Below are positions 35,105-43,833 of a DNA stretch of 64,000 nt, piece after piece. This DNA is from Brevibacillus humidisoli (GTDB taxonomy: Bacteria; Bacillota; Bacilli; Brevibacillales; Brevibacillaceae). Below the pieces are notes generated by a model. The model was given only the letters and a program-made list of their open reading frames with translations, made no database searches and had not been told where the DNA came from. Numbering within the stretch: the stretch's first letter is position 1; each line of letters opens with the position of its first letter. The translations under genes and the position numbers were made by a program. The DNA is taken from the NCBI RefSeq assembly GCF_020923435.1, contig NZ_CP087263.1, forward strand, positions 4,111,970 to 4,175,969, written 5' to 3'.

Positions 35105-36548
35105 AGATTGCAGACAAACTCCCTCGCTGAACGAACAGCAGAGGGCGTTTGTTTAATAATTTGATGAAAATACCGAAGGTGTTTTGATCCTTCACCTTTT
35201 GGCGACCTGATTTCCATAGCCAGGTCGCCATTTTTTTTAAGTTCATGGCAGCGAAAACAAGCATCGCCTGCATCGTGACCTTCTCCAGTCCTCGTAAGGT
35301 CGTCCAACGCATGCCATGCTTTTCCTTCATATCAGCGAATACACGTTCAATCGTTTCTTTCCGTTTGCTATAGATTTGTTTGTTTTCCTCGGTATGCCGG
35401 AGGTGGTCTACCTCTTCGAGGTAATTAGCCCAGATGTGGCGACTCACTCTCTTTGTGTAGTCTTTACTTTCCGTGCATTGTTTCAAAAACGGACAACTTC
35501 GGCAAACTTGAGAATTTGATCGATAGATACGGTACCCATCCTTGTTTGTTGTCTCATATGTTAAGATTTGCTCGTTCGGGCAGATGTAGCAGTCGAAATA
35601 TTCATCATACACATATTCGTGCTTTTTAAAAAAACCTTCTTTGGTGCGTGGTCTTGTGTAGGGCATAACGGGGCGAATCTGGTCATCAAGGAGTGTTTTA
35701 CTGATGTAAGGCGTCTTGTATCCCGAGTCCACTGCCACAGCTTGAGGCTGTGCAAACGTCTGTCGCACTTGATTCAAAACATCCTCAAAAACCTGACTGT
35801 CATGCACATTGCCTGGCGTTACCCTGGCGCCAAGCACAAATCCATTTCGATCACATGCTGTATGAAAACTATAAGCAAAAACACGTTCTTTTTCCCCTTT
35901 TACAAACAATCCGCAATCCGGGTCAGTTGTGCTGACCTTCACCTCCTTCTTCGAAGTTACTGTCTTTTTTTCAAGGGGCTTCTTTCCATGTGCAATACGA
36001 TCCTGATTGATTTCTTCGTCCAGTAGCTCTTGATATTTCTTGGCTTGTTCTTCAACGATTTCTTTCACGTATTTATGCTTATTCGCACTGGCTTTTACAT
36101 GCGTAGCATCAATGAAAAGCACGTCAGGCTTCACGAATCCATGATGTACCGCCTCCTCCAATATGCGAAGGAAGATCGACTCGAAGAGTTGAGTATCCCG
36201 AAAACGGCGAACGTAGTTCTTACCTAGGGTCGTGAAATGTGGAATGGGCTGACTGAAGTCATAGCCAATAAACCACCGATAGGCGACATTGGTTTCGATC
36301 TCTTTAATCGTTTGTCGCATGGAACGAATTCCAAAAATATATTGGATGAAAGCAATTTTGACTAAGACTACAGGGTCAACACTGGGTCTGCCATTGTCAT
36401 GACAGTAGAGGCTTTCCACCAAGTCATAGATGAATGAAAAGTCGATTGCATTTTCAATTTTTCTTACGAGATGATCTTTTGGCACCAACTCATCTAAAGA
36501 GAATGCAGATATCTGATAACGGCCCTCGGCCTCTTGCTTATTAAGCAT
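35103..36548 (-). CDS. IS1182-family transposase
   Basis: 481 residues. IS1182 features: N-terminal helical DNA-binding region (ENAIDFSFIYDLVESLYCHD; GRPSVDPVVLVKIAFIQYIF) and a DDE core with FIDATHVKASANKHK, AVDSGYKTPYISKTLL and ERVFADMKEKHGMRWTTLRG. A Cys cluster (CYICPNEQ, CRSCPFLKQC) lies in between. It appears intact. The TGA stop straddles the IS boundary: TG is from the element and A from the target site. Confidence 0.93.
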   Translation of the reverse strand: MLNKQEAEGRYQISAFSLDELVPKDHLVRKIENAIDFSFIYDLVESLYCHDNGRPSVDPVVLVKIAFIQYIFGIRSMRQTIKEIETNVAYRWFIGYDFSQPIPHFTTLGKNYVRRFRDTQLFESIFLRILEEAVHHGFVKPDVLFIDATHVKASANKHKYVKEIVEEQAKKYQELLDEEINQDRIAHGKKPLEKKTVTSKKEVKVSTTDPDCGLFVKGEKERVFAYSFHTACDRNGFVLGARVTPGNVHDSQVFEDVLNQVRQTFAQPQAVAVDSGYKTPYISKTLLDDQIRPVMPYTRPRTKEGFFKKHEYVYDEYFDCYICPNEQILTYETTNKDGYRIYRSNSQVCRSCPFLKQCTESKDYTKRVSRHIWANYLEEVDHLRHTEENKQIYSKRKETIERVFADMKEKHGMRWTTLRGLEKVTMQAMLVFAAMNLKKMATWLWKSGRQKVKDQNTFGIFIKLLNKRPLLFVQRGSLSAI

Positions 36549-36649
36549 AATGCCACCCCTAAAAAATAACTATTGAAAACGTAACATGTTCTATATTCAA
36601 CAAAAAAGCCTGCAGACCCTGTTCCTTACGGAACTTTGTCTACAGGCTG
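35104..36649. mobile_element. IS1182-family insertion sequence
   Basis: Element of ~1,545 bp. Terminal inverted repeats are CAGATTGCAGACAAACTCCC (35104-35123) and, read inward from the right, CAGCCTGTAGACAAAGTTCC (36649-36630), 15 of 20 identical. Both flanks carry the same 21-bp palindrome (35083-35103 and 36650-36670), which is either a long target duplication or two pre-existing copies. IS1182 elements are known for long, variable target duplications. The right end also forms a GCCTGTAGAC/GTCTGCAGGC hairpin. Confidence 0.85.
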
Positions 36650-36670
36650 AATCTATCCAAAAGATAGATT
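36649..36670. repeat. Palindrome copy 2 (right flank of the IS)
   Basis: GAATCTATC-CAAAA-GATAGATT, then TTCCGTGTACAG. The same continuation follows copy 3 at 37663, which shows what the sequence was before the IS inserted. Confidence 0.8.
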
Positions 36671-36780
36671 TCCGTGTACAGATCAAGATATTATATGATG
36701 CGTCAGTACGTAACCAAAACGTGGCGTTCGGCCAATAACAGAGAAGGCAGACACAATAATAGCACTGCTCGCATCTAAAT

Positions 36781-36850
36781 GATAGATTTTTAGATTACAG
36801 ACAAACTCCCTCGCTGCCGGAGCAGAAATGGGAGTTTGTCGGGTCAAATA
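36781..36850. repeat. Solo end of a related IS1182 element beside a half palindrome
   Basis: GATAGATT (36781-36788) precedes AGATTACAGACAAACTCCCT (36792-36811), which matches the left IS end at almost every base and continues into CGCTG. Beyond that, sequence resembling the transposase 3' end in a diverged form runs to about 36850. It is a remnant of a second insertion next to a decayed palindrome. No intact gene lies in 36671-36909. Confidence 0.6.
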
Positions 36851-36909
36851 AGCCGAAAACAAGGGAAACAGTGGCAAGTTCGTGACAAAAACAGAAACCC
36901 TGAAGTGTT

Positions 36910-37100
36910 TTAAGCCCTTTGAGGTCTCAACTCGTTGCAATACCTGGTCAAGTCTTCCATTGTTACGGTGAAAAGGTCTTCCAAACCGAACTTCGTCTGC
37001 GTCGTCACCTTGAGGGTTGCGAATTTGGAAAACAGCTTGCGCAAGTAAGGATCATTACCTGGGACATAAAACTCGATTTCCTCCACGCCAACCTCCGCCT
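36910..37100 (-). pseudogene. 3' remnant of an A1-type acetyltransferase gene
   Basis: Minus-strand reading AEVGVEEIEFYVPGNDPYLR, then KLFSKFATL, FGLEDLFTVTMEDLTRYCNE, and LRPQRA with a stop at 36910. It is a close match to the last ~63 residues of 33848-34366, including the identical C-terminus RPQRA. The 5' two thirds are absent. It abuts, out of frame, the broken A2 copy, which indicates one deletion joining two neighbouring genes. Confidence 0.8.
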
Positions 37101-37585
37101 GAATGAACGAAGTCGGAGTATTTTACAGAATAGCTATCCTCCGCATAAGTACCGCTCTGCTTTTGGGAGACTACCCCGGCAAATTTGCCGTATAATTGTC
37201 GCAAATACATACTATCGGAATTGGCATTAAACCGGATTTCTTCCGCTCCCGTTTGTCCGATCGACTCGGCTACCCGCCGGAAACCGTGAATAAAGAGTTT
37301 GGATTTTCGATAGTTTTTGTGAAGCAAAACAAAATTGATGCAAACAACATGATCATCCAGATAATTACATTCCTGGGTACCGATCGTAAACACAAGTGTT
37401 CCAATTACTTCTCCACGTTCATTGAAACCCAGCAGGATCTTTCCATCCCTCAAGCTCTTGCTTATGTAATGGACGGCTGCTTTCAGACTGTACGGATGAA
37501 GGAATTCCCGTCGATTCTCCAGAAAGAATCTGGCAAACTGCTCGTACTCGCTGTCGTTTTGACACGTAATGATGTTGTACCCCAA
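37055..37585 (-). pseudogene. A2-type acetyltransferase copy with replaced C-terminus
   Basis: From TTG 37585 (AAAGGGGT 8 nt upstream) this repeats paralog A2: ITCQNDSEYEQFARFFLENR, GFNERGEVIGTLVFTIGT, LLHKNYRKSKLFIHGFRRVA. It agrees through YSVKYSDFVH. Then the native FCNRLLARQGL tail is replaced by SGGGWRGGNRVLCPR, which is the out-of-frame start of the A1 remnant. Nearly the whole GNAT-like core is present, so it could still be functional at ~176 residues. Confidence 0.7.
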
Positions 37586-37662
37586 TGTGCGAACCCCTTT
37601 ACTATAATGGGATAAATACATACCGCTTGCAGGACTCAGTATAATTCCCCTCAAAACAAGAA

Positions 37663-37686
37663 GAATCTATCCAAAAGATAGAGATT
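37663..37686. repeat. Palindrome copy 3
   Basis: GAATCTATC-CAAAA-GATAGAGATT, one 2-base interruption in the right arm. It lies 78 nt upstream of the A2-copy start, the same position as copy 1 relative to A2. Confidence 0.75.
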
Positions 37687-37777
37687 TCCGTGTACAGAAC
37701 AAGATTGGACGGGTCGAGTATGAACCCACTACCCGATGTTCGGGACAACAAGGATAGAGAACAAGCTTTTACCCGAC

Positions 37778-37809
37778 ACGCCAAGCGGGATAACGATCCC
37801 GCCTGGCGT
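37778..37809. other. Strong hairpin downstream of the micropeptide gene
   Basis: ACGCCAAGCGGGAT and ATCCCGCCTGGCGT, 14-bp arms with one mismatch and loop AACG. No T-tract on either strand, so it is perhaps an RNA-stability element. The interval 37586-38086 otherwise contains the micropeptide gene and palindromes 3 and 4. Confidence 0.5.
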
Positions 37810-37848
37810 CTCGCCCAAAAGCTCCATTACACCTGTCATCTTCGGACA

Positions 37849-37920
37849 TTATTTCCGTCTTGTTTGTGCTGATGGACTCATGTCCTCAACGATATAGATT
37901 CCATTCAATACAGGTTGCAT
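37849..37920 (-). CDS. 23-residue micropeptide gene with full Shine-Dalgarno
   Basis: It begins MQPVLNGIYIVEDM and ends SPSAQTRRK. AGAAAGGAGGTGA precedes the ATG with 7-nt spacing, the best RBS in this part of the window. No signal peptide and no Cys. Possibilities are a regulatory or leader peptide, a peptide precursor, or the surviving 5' end of a gene truncated by the rearrangements here. It sits between the LuxR regulator and the acetyltransferase cluster on the same strand. I recognise no family. Confidence 0.45.
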   Translation of the reverse strand: MQPVLNGIYIVEDMSPSAQTRRK

Positions 37921-38026
37921 CGCCCCTTCACCTCCTTTCTTGACCAAGATGCGCCTGACAAGTCACAAAACGATCCTTCGACATGGACATACTCGCACAT
38001 CCATTGTAGTCTACATAAAATGAAGA

Positions 38027-38051
38027 AGAATCTATCCAAAAGATAGATTCT
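38027..38051. repeat. Palindrome copy 4
   Basis: AGAATCTATC-CAAAA-GATAGATTCT, perfect 10-bp arms, the best copy. On the minus strand TCTTCATTTT follows. It lies 36 nt after the stop of the LuxR regulator and 107 nt before the micropeptide start. Confidence 0.8.
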
Positions 38052-38086
38052 GCAATACATCTGTTCCATATGGTTTTGTACACAGG

Positions 38087-40677
38087 TCATTTGTTGCCAG
38101 CTGTCCACGCCCGTCTCACCTGCTCGATCGCTTCCCAGCGCCCTTTGACCTGCAATTTATCGTAAATCCGGTGCAAATGGGTTTTCACAGTGCCCACGGA
38201 TATATGCATGTGCTGAGCAATTTGCCGGTTTGACACCCCTTCCGCCAGAAGATGCAACACCTCCCGTTCTTTGTCCGTTAACAATTCGATTCCCGCTATT
38301 CCCAATGAACACGCTGCGGCAAGAAACTCGTTTCTGAATGTTTCGTTCAGGTGAGCCAGGTACCCAAGTGATGGCGCAGCATGTGCTGCTGGCAAACGAT
38401 TCTCTTTTTTGTCATGTACACATATTTGCAATAGCTCAGCCACCGCTCCTCCTTCGTCCAAAAACGTGCGGAGATAGCCATCCGGTTCCGCCAGCGATAA
38501 CGCTTCCGACATAATAGAGACGGCCTGCTTCATCTGCTTTCTTTTTTTGTTCAGCAAGCCATACAGCATCAGGATCTCGATCTGTTCCCCCAATCTTCCC
38601 TGTTGCTCAGCCAAGCGCTGCAAATGAGCCAGCCAGTATGCAGCTTCATCCCACTGCTCCAAGGCAATCAGCACACGAATCAACGACAGGGCTTGAAAGA
38701 GGTGGGCTGAGGGAATCTCTTCGTCCAATATCCAGGACCATTGTTCCCACCAGGCTTGCCGTTCGGCGGTGGACATCCGGTCGAGCCTGAAACGCAAAAT
38801 CTGTGCCTCCCCAATGTCTGCCCAAAAGTGAAACTGGCTGTTTTGGAGCAGATCAATGGTTTTCTGCAAAAAGGCGATCGCCTGATCTGTTGAATACCGA
38901 ATCGCATAGATTTTGGACAGCAGGACGGCAGCCGGAGCAATTACTTTCCCGCTGTTCTGTTGTTTTCCTATCTCATATCCTCTCCACGCAGCCTTTTCCG
39001 CCTCTTCTATTCTGTTCCATTCGTACATCACTTCACCTAGCCCGATGTAAAATATGCCGGTAAACGGCGAGAACGTGTGTTGCCATATTTCTATCATCTC
39101 AGCAAAAAACGTCTCCGCCCTGCGCAGTTTTCCTTGAATGCCGGTAAAAGCCCGCAGTATCGATATATCGCCTGTATCAATATCAACATGATGCAGCAAG
39201 ACCGAATTCGGAATCGAGCGAAAATATTCACGAGAGTGGGCAACAGCAGCATCCAGGTCCGAGAGGTGATCCACCGCGGCGTAGCTTTTAATCAAATGGA
39301 GGTATCCTGCGTACTTGCTTGCTTCCTCCGCTGACCAAAACGGTTGACGGGATTCAAAAAAGCGCTCTGCACCAGCGATCTTGGGCTGCACCGATCGCCA
39401 GTCTTCCTTGATGGTGATGAAAAAGACGAGGGTAAAATAGAGATCAGGCCGCTCTTCCAACAGCTCTTCCGGCATGGCCGACAACCACCGATGCAGCGTC
39501 TCCCATCTGCCGCCGATCACCTCCGGCAATACCTCTTCGATCAGTCGAACCGCCTGCAGTTGATGATTCCCGGCTAAGTAATGTTCAATCGCTTCGACGG
39601 TATAGGCTTGTTCTTCAAACCATCGCGCCGCACGGTAGTGGAGTTCACTCCAGAGGTCGGGCTCCTCCTGGCGCAGAAGCCTTTGCAGAAAATCGGTAAA
39701 CAGGTAGTGATACCTGTACCATTGTCGCGTCTCATCCAAGGAGATTAGAAATAGATTGGACAGCTCCAACTGCTGCAACATCTGCTGGCAATCTGCAGTT
39801 CCCGACACCAATTCGCACAATGGAGCACAGAAACGGTTTAGCACCGACGTTCGCTTCAGGAACGATTGAACGGAGTCGGTCTGCAAACGGAACACTTCCT
39901 GAAACATATAGTCCGCCAGATAACGGTGATTGCCCGTCAGCGTCCTGATCAGCCGGCGGTAATCACCACCTCTCTCCAAGGAAAGTGCCGCCAGCTTCAT
40001 ACCCGTAATCCATCCCTCCGTGCGTTGCAGCAGCTGCTCGATGTAAATGGCAGGCAGATCCAGCTTCATCATACGATAAAATGCTTTGCATTCCCCCATG
40101 GTAAAGTTCAAGTCGACCGTGTCCAGGCGGAGCAAACCATTTCTGGCTGCCAGTTGAGGCAAAGGCAGCGGCGGTTCGGTACGGCTTATGATCAGAAAGC
40201 GGATGTGCTCCGGCATCCGCTTGATAAAATAGGCGACTGATTCGTGAATCGAGGCGCTTTGTAATACATGGTAATCATCCAGGACGATAACAAGCCGGTC
40301 ATGGAAATGACGCAATTCATTTAAAACCTGCACGAGAAAGGGATGAAAGAAAAGTGGTCGGGTATTGCTCAAGACCGGGATGATCGTCCGGAAAAGCCGG
40401 GTATGTGCTGTTCAATTGAAGCAGTCACACATCTCCAAAAGCGATAGAAGTCATCATCAAATGAATCAAGCGAAACCCATGCAATGGATACACCCGAGCG
40501 CTGCGCCCATTCGCCCACCAGCGTTGTTTTGCCGGAACCCGCTGGGGCACAAACCAGCGTCAGCTTTCCGTTCATTCCCTGATCAAGCTTGTTCATCAGG
40601 CGAGTTCGCGATATGATCCCGTGAGACATTTTGGGGATGTTCAATTTTGTTGAGACAATGTCGGTTCCTTTTGACAC
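38087..40677 (-). pseudogene. MalT-type (LAL) LuxR-family regulator, frameshifted
   Basis: Start GTG 40677 (GGGAGGG 6 nt upstream). Walker A APAGSGKTTL near residue 48, then GVSIAWVSLDSFDDDFYRFW. The frame ends at about 40372 as SGRSSRS, while a frame offset by one base continues RTIIPVLSNTRP and Walker B LVIVLDDYH, a long TPR-like region, and the C-terminal LuxR HTH (LTDKEREVLHLLAEGVSNRQ; GTVKTHLHRIYDKLQV). Full length would be ~863 residues, normal for LAL regulators. A single-base change near 40385 splits the ATPase between its Walker motifs. It is either inactivated or a base-call error. The targets are unknown. Confidence 0.85.
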
Positions 40678-40862
40678 AATCAGCCCTCCCACAACGTTCA
40701 CGCTCTCCGCTTCCTGCCACTACGGGCCCAATTAACAATATGTCCATCCTGTTAGGCCAGATCACCTATTCATTATTATAAGCAAGAAACGGATGCCGGG
40801 GTAATAGAGGTAAAACATTATTTACTACGTTCAGAGAACAGATTGCGGCCAAAAAGAAAAGA

Positions 40863-40885
40863 GACCAAGCCAAAACGGTTTGGTC
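40863..40885 (-). terminator. Terminator of the hsp20 gene
   Basis: GACCAAGCC and GGTTTGGTC arms around AAAAC. TCTTTTCTTTTT follows on the minus strand. Confidence 0.75.
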
Positions 40886-40940
40886 ACACACCTAGGGTCT
40901 TGCCTTCAGACAAAAATGTTCGCTGCTGATCAGGCAGAAC

Positions 40941-41393
40941 TTAATGAAACTGGACATCGATTCTCCTTCTGCTATCTCCCTGCAGCTTCGGCATGCGGAT
41001 TTCGAGAACTCCGTTCCGATACGTAGCTCGAACCCCTTCGGTGGAAACACTGTGGGGCAAGCCGATCGACCGTTGAAAACGGCCGACGAAACGTTCCTGC
41101 CTGTGTATCTGTTCTTCCTTTACCTCATTTACCCTGTTTACGCTTCCACTAATGGTCAGGATGTTGTTATCAATATCAATGTTCACATCCTCTTTCTTTT
41201 CCAATCCTGGTATGTCACAGGTTGCCACTACCTCATTTTCCGTTTCGTAAACATCTACGTTCAGATTGCCGAAGTACGGGGAGGTTGCCAAAGCGGGAAA
41301 GTCATTGGTAAAAAACCGATCCAATTGACGCCTCATATTTTCCAGTTGACGAAATGGTTCGTACGGAACCAAAGGCACTGTGAACACCTCCAT
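40941..41393 (-). CDS. Hsp20/alpha-crystallin small heat-shock protein
   Basis: 150 residues. The alpha-crystallin domain spans ~42-145 (NVDVYETENEVVATCDIPGL; DNNILTISGSV; RFQRSIGLPHSVSTEGVRAT; YRNGVLEIRMPK with the conserved G-V-L). It is an ATP-independent holdase. In spore formers such proteins often accompany coat proteins, and the next gene upstream is a CotF homolog. Confidence 0.93.
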   Translation of the reverse strand: MEVFTVPLVPYEPFRQLENMRRQLDRFFTNDFPALATSPYFGNLNVDVYETENEVVATCDIPGLEKKEDVNIDIDNNILTISGSVNRVNEVKEEQIHRQERFVGRFQRSIGLPHSVSTEGVRATYRNGVLEIRMPKLQGDSRRRIDVQFH

Positions 41394-41415
41394 GTTTGTT
41401 CAAATTTGGGGTTGC

Positions 41416-42006
41416 TTACATCATCTGATAAACTCCTGTGTATGCAGGATTTGCTCCTGCTGTTGGTTGAAAGGCCCGTGTCATGGTTCTGGCTGTCTCG
41501 GCGGGCATAACAGGCGCCTCATAGTACCCCTTGGCGTTCATGTACTGCCAGATTTCATACGCCATTTGCTGACAGTTGTTGGCACTCAACACGTGCAGGG
41601 AACGAATGTCCGGATCGACGCATTCATTGGCCCACAGCATCCCCAACATCGAACCGGCCTTATGACTGTTTAAAATCAGGGTGCTGATGGTCAAGTCACT
41701 CATTTTTCTGGTGGCGTTGGTATTGGGGGCGGGCATCATCTGCTGTGGCTGTTGGGCCATGTGGGGATGGTGTTGGCCATGTACTTGATGAATACGGGTA
41801 GTAGTCAAGTCCGCACCTTTGTTGTGCAACAAGTTGACCGCCTGATGGTACGTATGGTCCATGGTCTGGATATGACGCCGAAGGATGCCTTGCAGATCGT
41901 GATCACTCGTCATTTCGGCGCAAAAAGCGTGAAATTCAATATCAGCCGTCAATTTTCTCAGCAGTTCAGTCGTTTCCATCAGTTCGTGCGCAGCCCATTG
42001 TCTCAT
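41416..42006 (-). CDS. CotF-family spore coat protein
   Basis: About 196 residues. It has a ferritin-like helical CotF domain in two halves (LMETTELLRKLTADIEFHAF; DHDLQGILRRHIQTMDHTYH; SDLTISTLILNSHKAGSMLG), separated by a His/Gln-rich linker (VHGQHHPHMAQQPQQMM). The tail is typical (AGANPAYTGVYQMM). The start is ATG 42006 with GGAGG upstream. The longer frame to 42048 lacks homology. It indicates a sporulating host. Confidence 0.88.
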   Translation of the reverse strand: MRQWAAHELMETTELLRKLTADIEFHAFCAEMTSDHDLQGILRRHIQTMDHTYHQAVNLLHNKGADLTTTRIHQVHGQHHPHMAQQPQQMMPAPNTNATRKMSDLTISTLILNSHKAGSMLGMLWANECVDPDIRSLHVLSANNCQQMAYEIWQYMNAKGYYEAPVMPAETARTMTRAFQPTAGANPAYTGVYQMM

Positions 42007-42173
42007 TATTTGCCTGAACCTCCAACATTTTATTGTTGAGCTCAACAACAGTTATTATGGTGGAATCGATTCAAATTATGCACACAAACTGACCGCAACC
42101 AATGATCGGAGACAGACGTCTATATGATTGTACGATCGTTCGCGCAAATCTACATTGATGGAGGATTTCGAAC

Positions 42174-43760
42174 ATGGCGTTACGTAAGTGGTTTATTCTG
42201 CTGTTGTTGTTTACCTTGTGCATTCCGTCTGTCAGCGCTTCCGCCCAAGCAGAAACGACAGGGATCAGCATCTTTTTGGACGGGCAAAAAATAGAGAGCG
42301 ATGTCCCTCCATTTATCGACCCGAGCCTCAATGTCACCCTGGTTCCCCTACGCGTCATCAGCGAAGGTCTTGGGGCAACAGTCTCTTGGACGCAAAGCAG
42401 CCAAACGGCGACGATCCAGACGCCAGAAACAACGATTGCGATGACGGTAGGTCAGCAGCATGCTCTGGTCAATGGGGCCAGCATAGCGCTGGATGCATCG
42501 GTTCGGAACAAACAGGGACGGGTGATGGTACCGCTCCGTTTTGTTAGTGAACAGCTCGGTCTGTTGGTGGGTTGGGATCAGGCAACCCGAACCATTACCT
42601 TGCAATCAGGTGCAGCCGCACCTGTGCCCACACCTCCGCCCGATATTATAGGGGAGGAAGAAAACCGTTCTGTGCGAGGAGTTTGGGTTTCTACCGTCTA
42701 CAATTTGGACTGGCCATCAGCCGAGTCTTATGACAATGCGGCCAAACAGCAGCAGGAGTACATAGCTTTACTAGATGACTTGCAAAGCATGGGGATGAAT
42801 GCGGTATTTGTCCAGGTTCGCCCTGCTGCCGATGCCCTTTATCCTTCCTCACTGGTTCCCTGGTCCAAGGTGTTAACCGGAACGCAGGGAAAAGATCCGG
42901 GATATGACCCGCTCGCCTTTATGATTGAAGAGACACACAAACGCGGCATGCAGTTTCATGCCTGGTTTAACCCATTTCGAGCCAATACTGACACCAAAAC
43001 GGACCAGCTAGCGCCCAACCATGTTGCCAAGCTGCATCCTGATTGGATTGTCACGGCTGATAACAAGCTGTACATCAACCCGGGCATTCCTGAAGCGCGG
43101 CAGCACATCATTTCCGCTATTCTGGAAGTTGTGAATCGCTATGAGATTGACGGCGTTCATCTCGATGATTACTTCTACCCCTCTGGCGGAACGTTCCCTG
43201 ATGACGCTGCCTTTCAGGCTTATAACAGCAAACAGTTTGCTACCAAAGCGGAATGGCGCCGCGACAATATCAATGAATTCGTAAAGCAGCTTGGCCAAGC
43301 GATTCACAACGTCAAACCGCAGGTCGAGTTCGGGATCAGTCCGTTTGGCGTCTGGCGCAACAAGTCAACCGATCCAACCGGGTCCGATACGAAAGCCGGC
43401 GTAACCACTTATGATCACATGTATGCTGATGTGCGCACCTGGATTCGAGAAGAATGGGTGGATTATGTAGCACCTCAAATCTATTGGAGCTTCTCCTCTT
43501 CTGCTGCGCCCTATGCCACCCTGGTAGCCTGGTGGACAAACGAAGTGAACGGGACTGATGTGAAACTGTACATTGGTCACGCACCATACAAACTTGGTAC
43601 ACCTGAAGCCGGTTGGCATACCGCGCAGGAGATCATTAACCAGCTGCAGTACAATACGCAATACCCGGCAGTAGAGGGAGCGATCTTTTTCAGCGCCAAG
43701 CATCTGCGCAAAAACCCGCTCGGACTGGTTGAAGCGCTGAAACAATACTATGGGCAATAA
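42174..43760 (+). CDS. Secreted GHL10-type glycoside hydrolase with copper-amine-oxidase-like N-domain
   Basis: 528 residues. Signal peptide (residues 1-26). Residues ~30-150 form a CuAO N1-like stalk domain (VTLVPLRVISEGLGATVSWT; GRVMVPLRFVSEQLGLLVGW), common in Paenibacillaceae surface proteins. After a Pro-rich linker, residues ~165-520 form a YngK-like TIM barrel (RGVWVSTVYNLDWPSAESYD; MQFHAWFNPFRANTDTK; IDGVHLDDYFYP). The Asp and His of HLDDYF are likely active-site residues. It probably acts on cell-wall or surface glycans. GGAGG lies 9 nt before the ATG. Confidence 0.9.
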   Translation: MALRKWFILLLLFTLCIPSVSASAQAETTGISIFLDGQKIESDVPPFIDPSLNVTLVPLRVISEGLGATVSWTQSSQTATIQTPETTIAMTVGQQHALVNGASIALDASVRNKQGRVMVPLRFVSEQLGLLVGWDQATRTITLQSGAAAPVPTPPPDIIGEEENRSVRGVWVSTVYNLDWPSAESYDNAAKQQQEYIALLDDLQSMGMNAVFVQVRPAADALYPSSLVPWSKVLTGTQGKDPGYDPLAFMIEETHKRGMQFHAWFNPFRANTDTKTDQLAPNHVAKLHPDWIVTADNKLYINPGIPEARQHIISAILEVVNRYEIDGVHLDDYFYPSGGTFPDDAAFQAYNSKQFATKAEWRRDNINEFVKQLGQAIHNVKPQVEFGISPFGVWRNKSTDPTGSDTKAGVTTYDHMYADVRTWIREEWVDYVAPQIYWSFSSSAAPYATLVAWWTNEVNGTDVKLYIGHAPYKLGTPEAGWHTAQEIINQLQYNTQYPAVEGAIFFSAKHLRKNPLGLVEALKQYYGQ

Positions 43761-43797
43761 AGAGGGAAGTACCGTTCTATCATCACAAGCATTCACC

Positions 43798-43829
43798 AGG
43801 GAGTGACTGCCTGCGGGCAGCCGCTCCCT
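43798..43829. terminator. Bidirectional terminator between the hydrolase and the APC permease
   Basis: AGGGAG and CTCCCT outer arms plus GACTGCC/GGGCAGCC inner pairing, then TTTTC on the plus strand. Confidence 0.6.
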
Positions 43830-43833
43830 TTTC

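Noticed and set aside
36683-36940. 85-codon ORF across the IS remnant
   Set aside because: It joins the IS end remnant to out-of-frame acetyltransferase sequence. No RBS and no coherent protein.
35082-38051. CRISPR-like array from the repeated palindrome
   Set aside because: The copies are hundreds to 1,500 bp apart, with genes between, no regular spacers and no cas genes.
33848-40677. LuxR-LuxI-type quorum system (acetyltransferase-like genes near a LuxR-family gene)
   Set aside because: The regulator is the MalT/LAL type with ATPase and TPR domains and lacks an autoinducer domain. The GNAT-like proteins show no LuxI signature residues.
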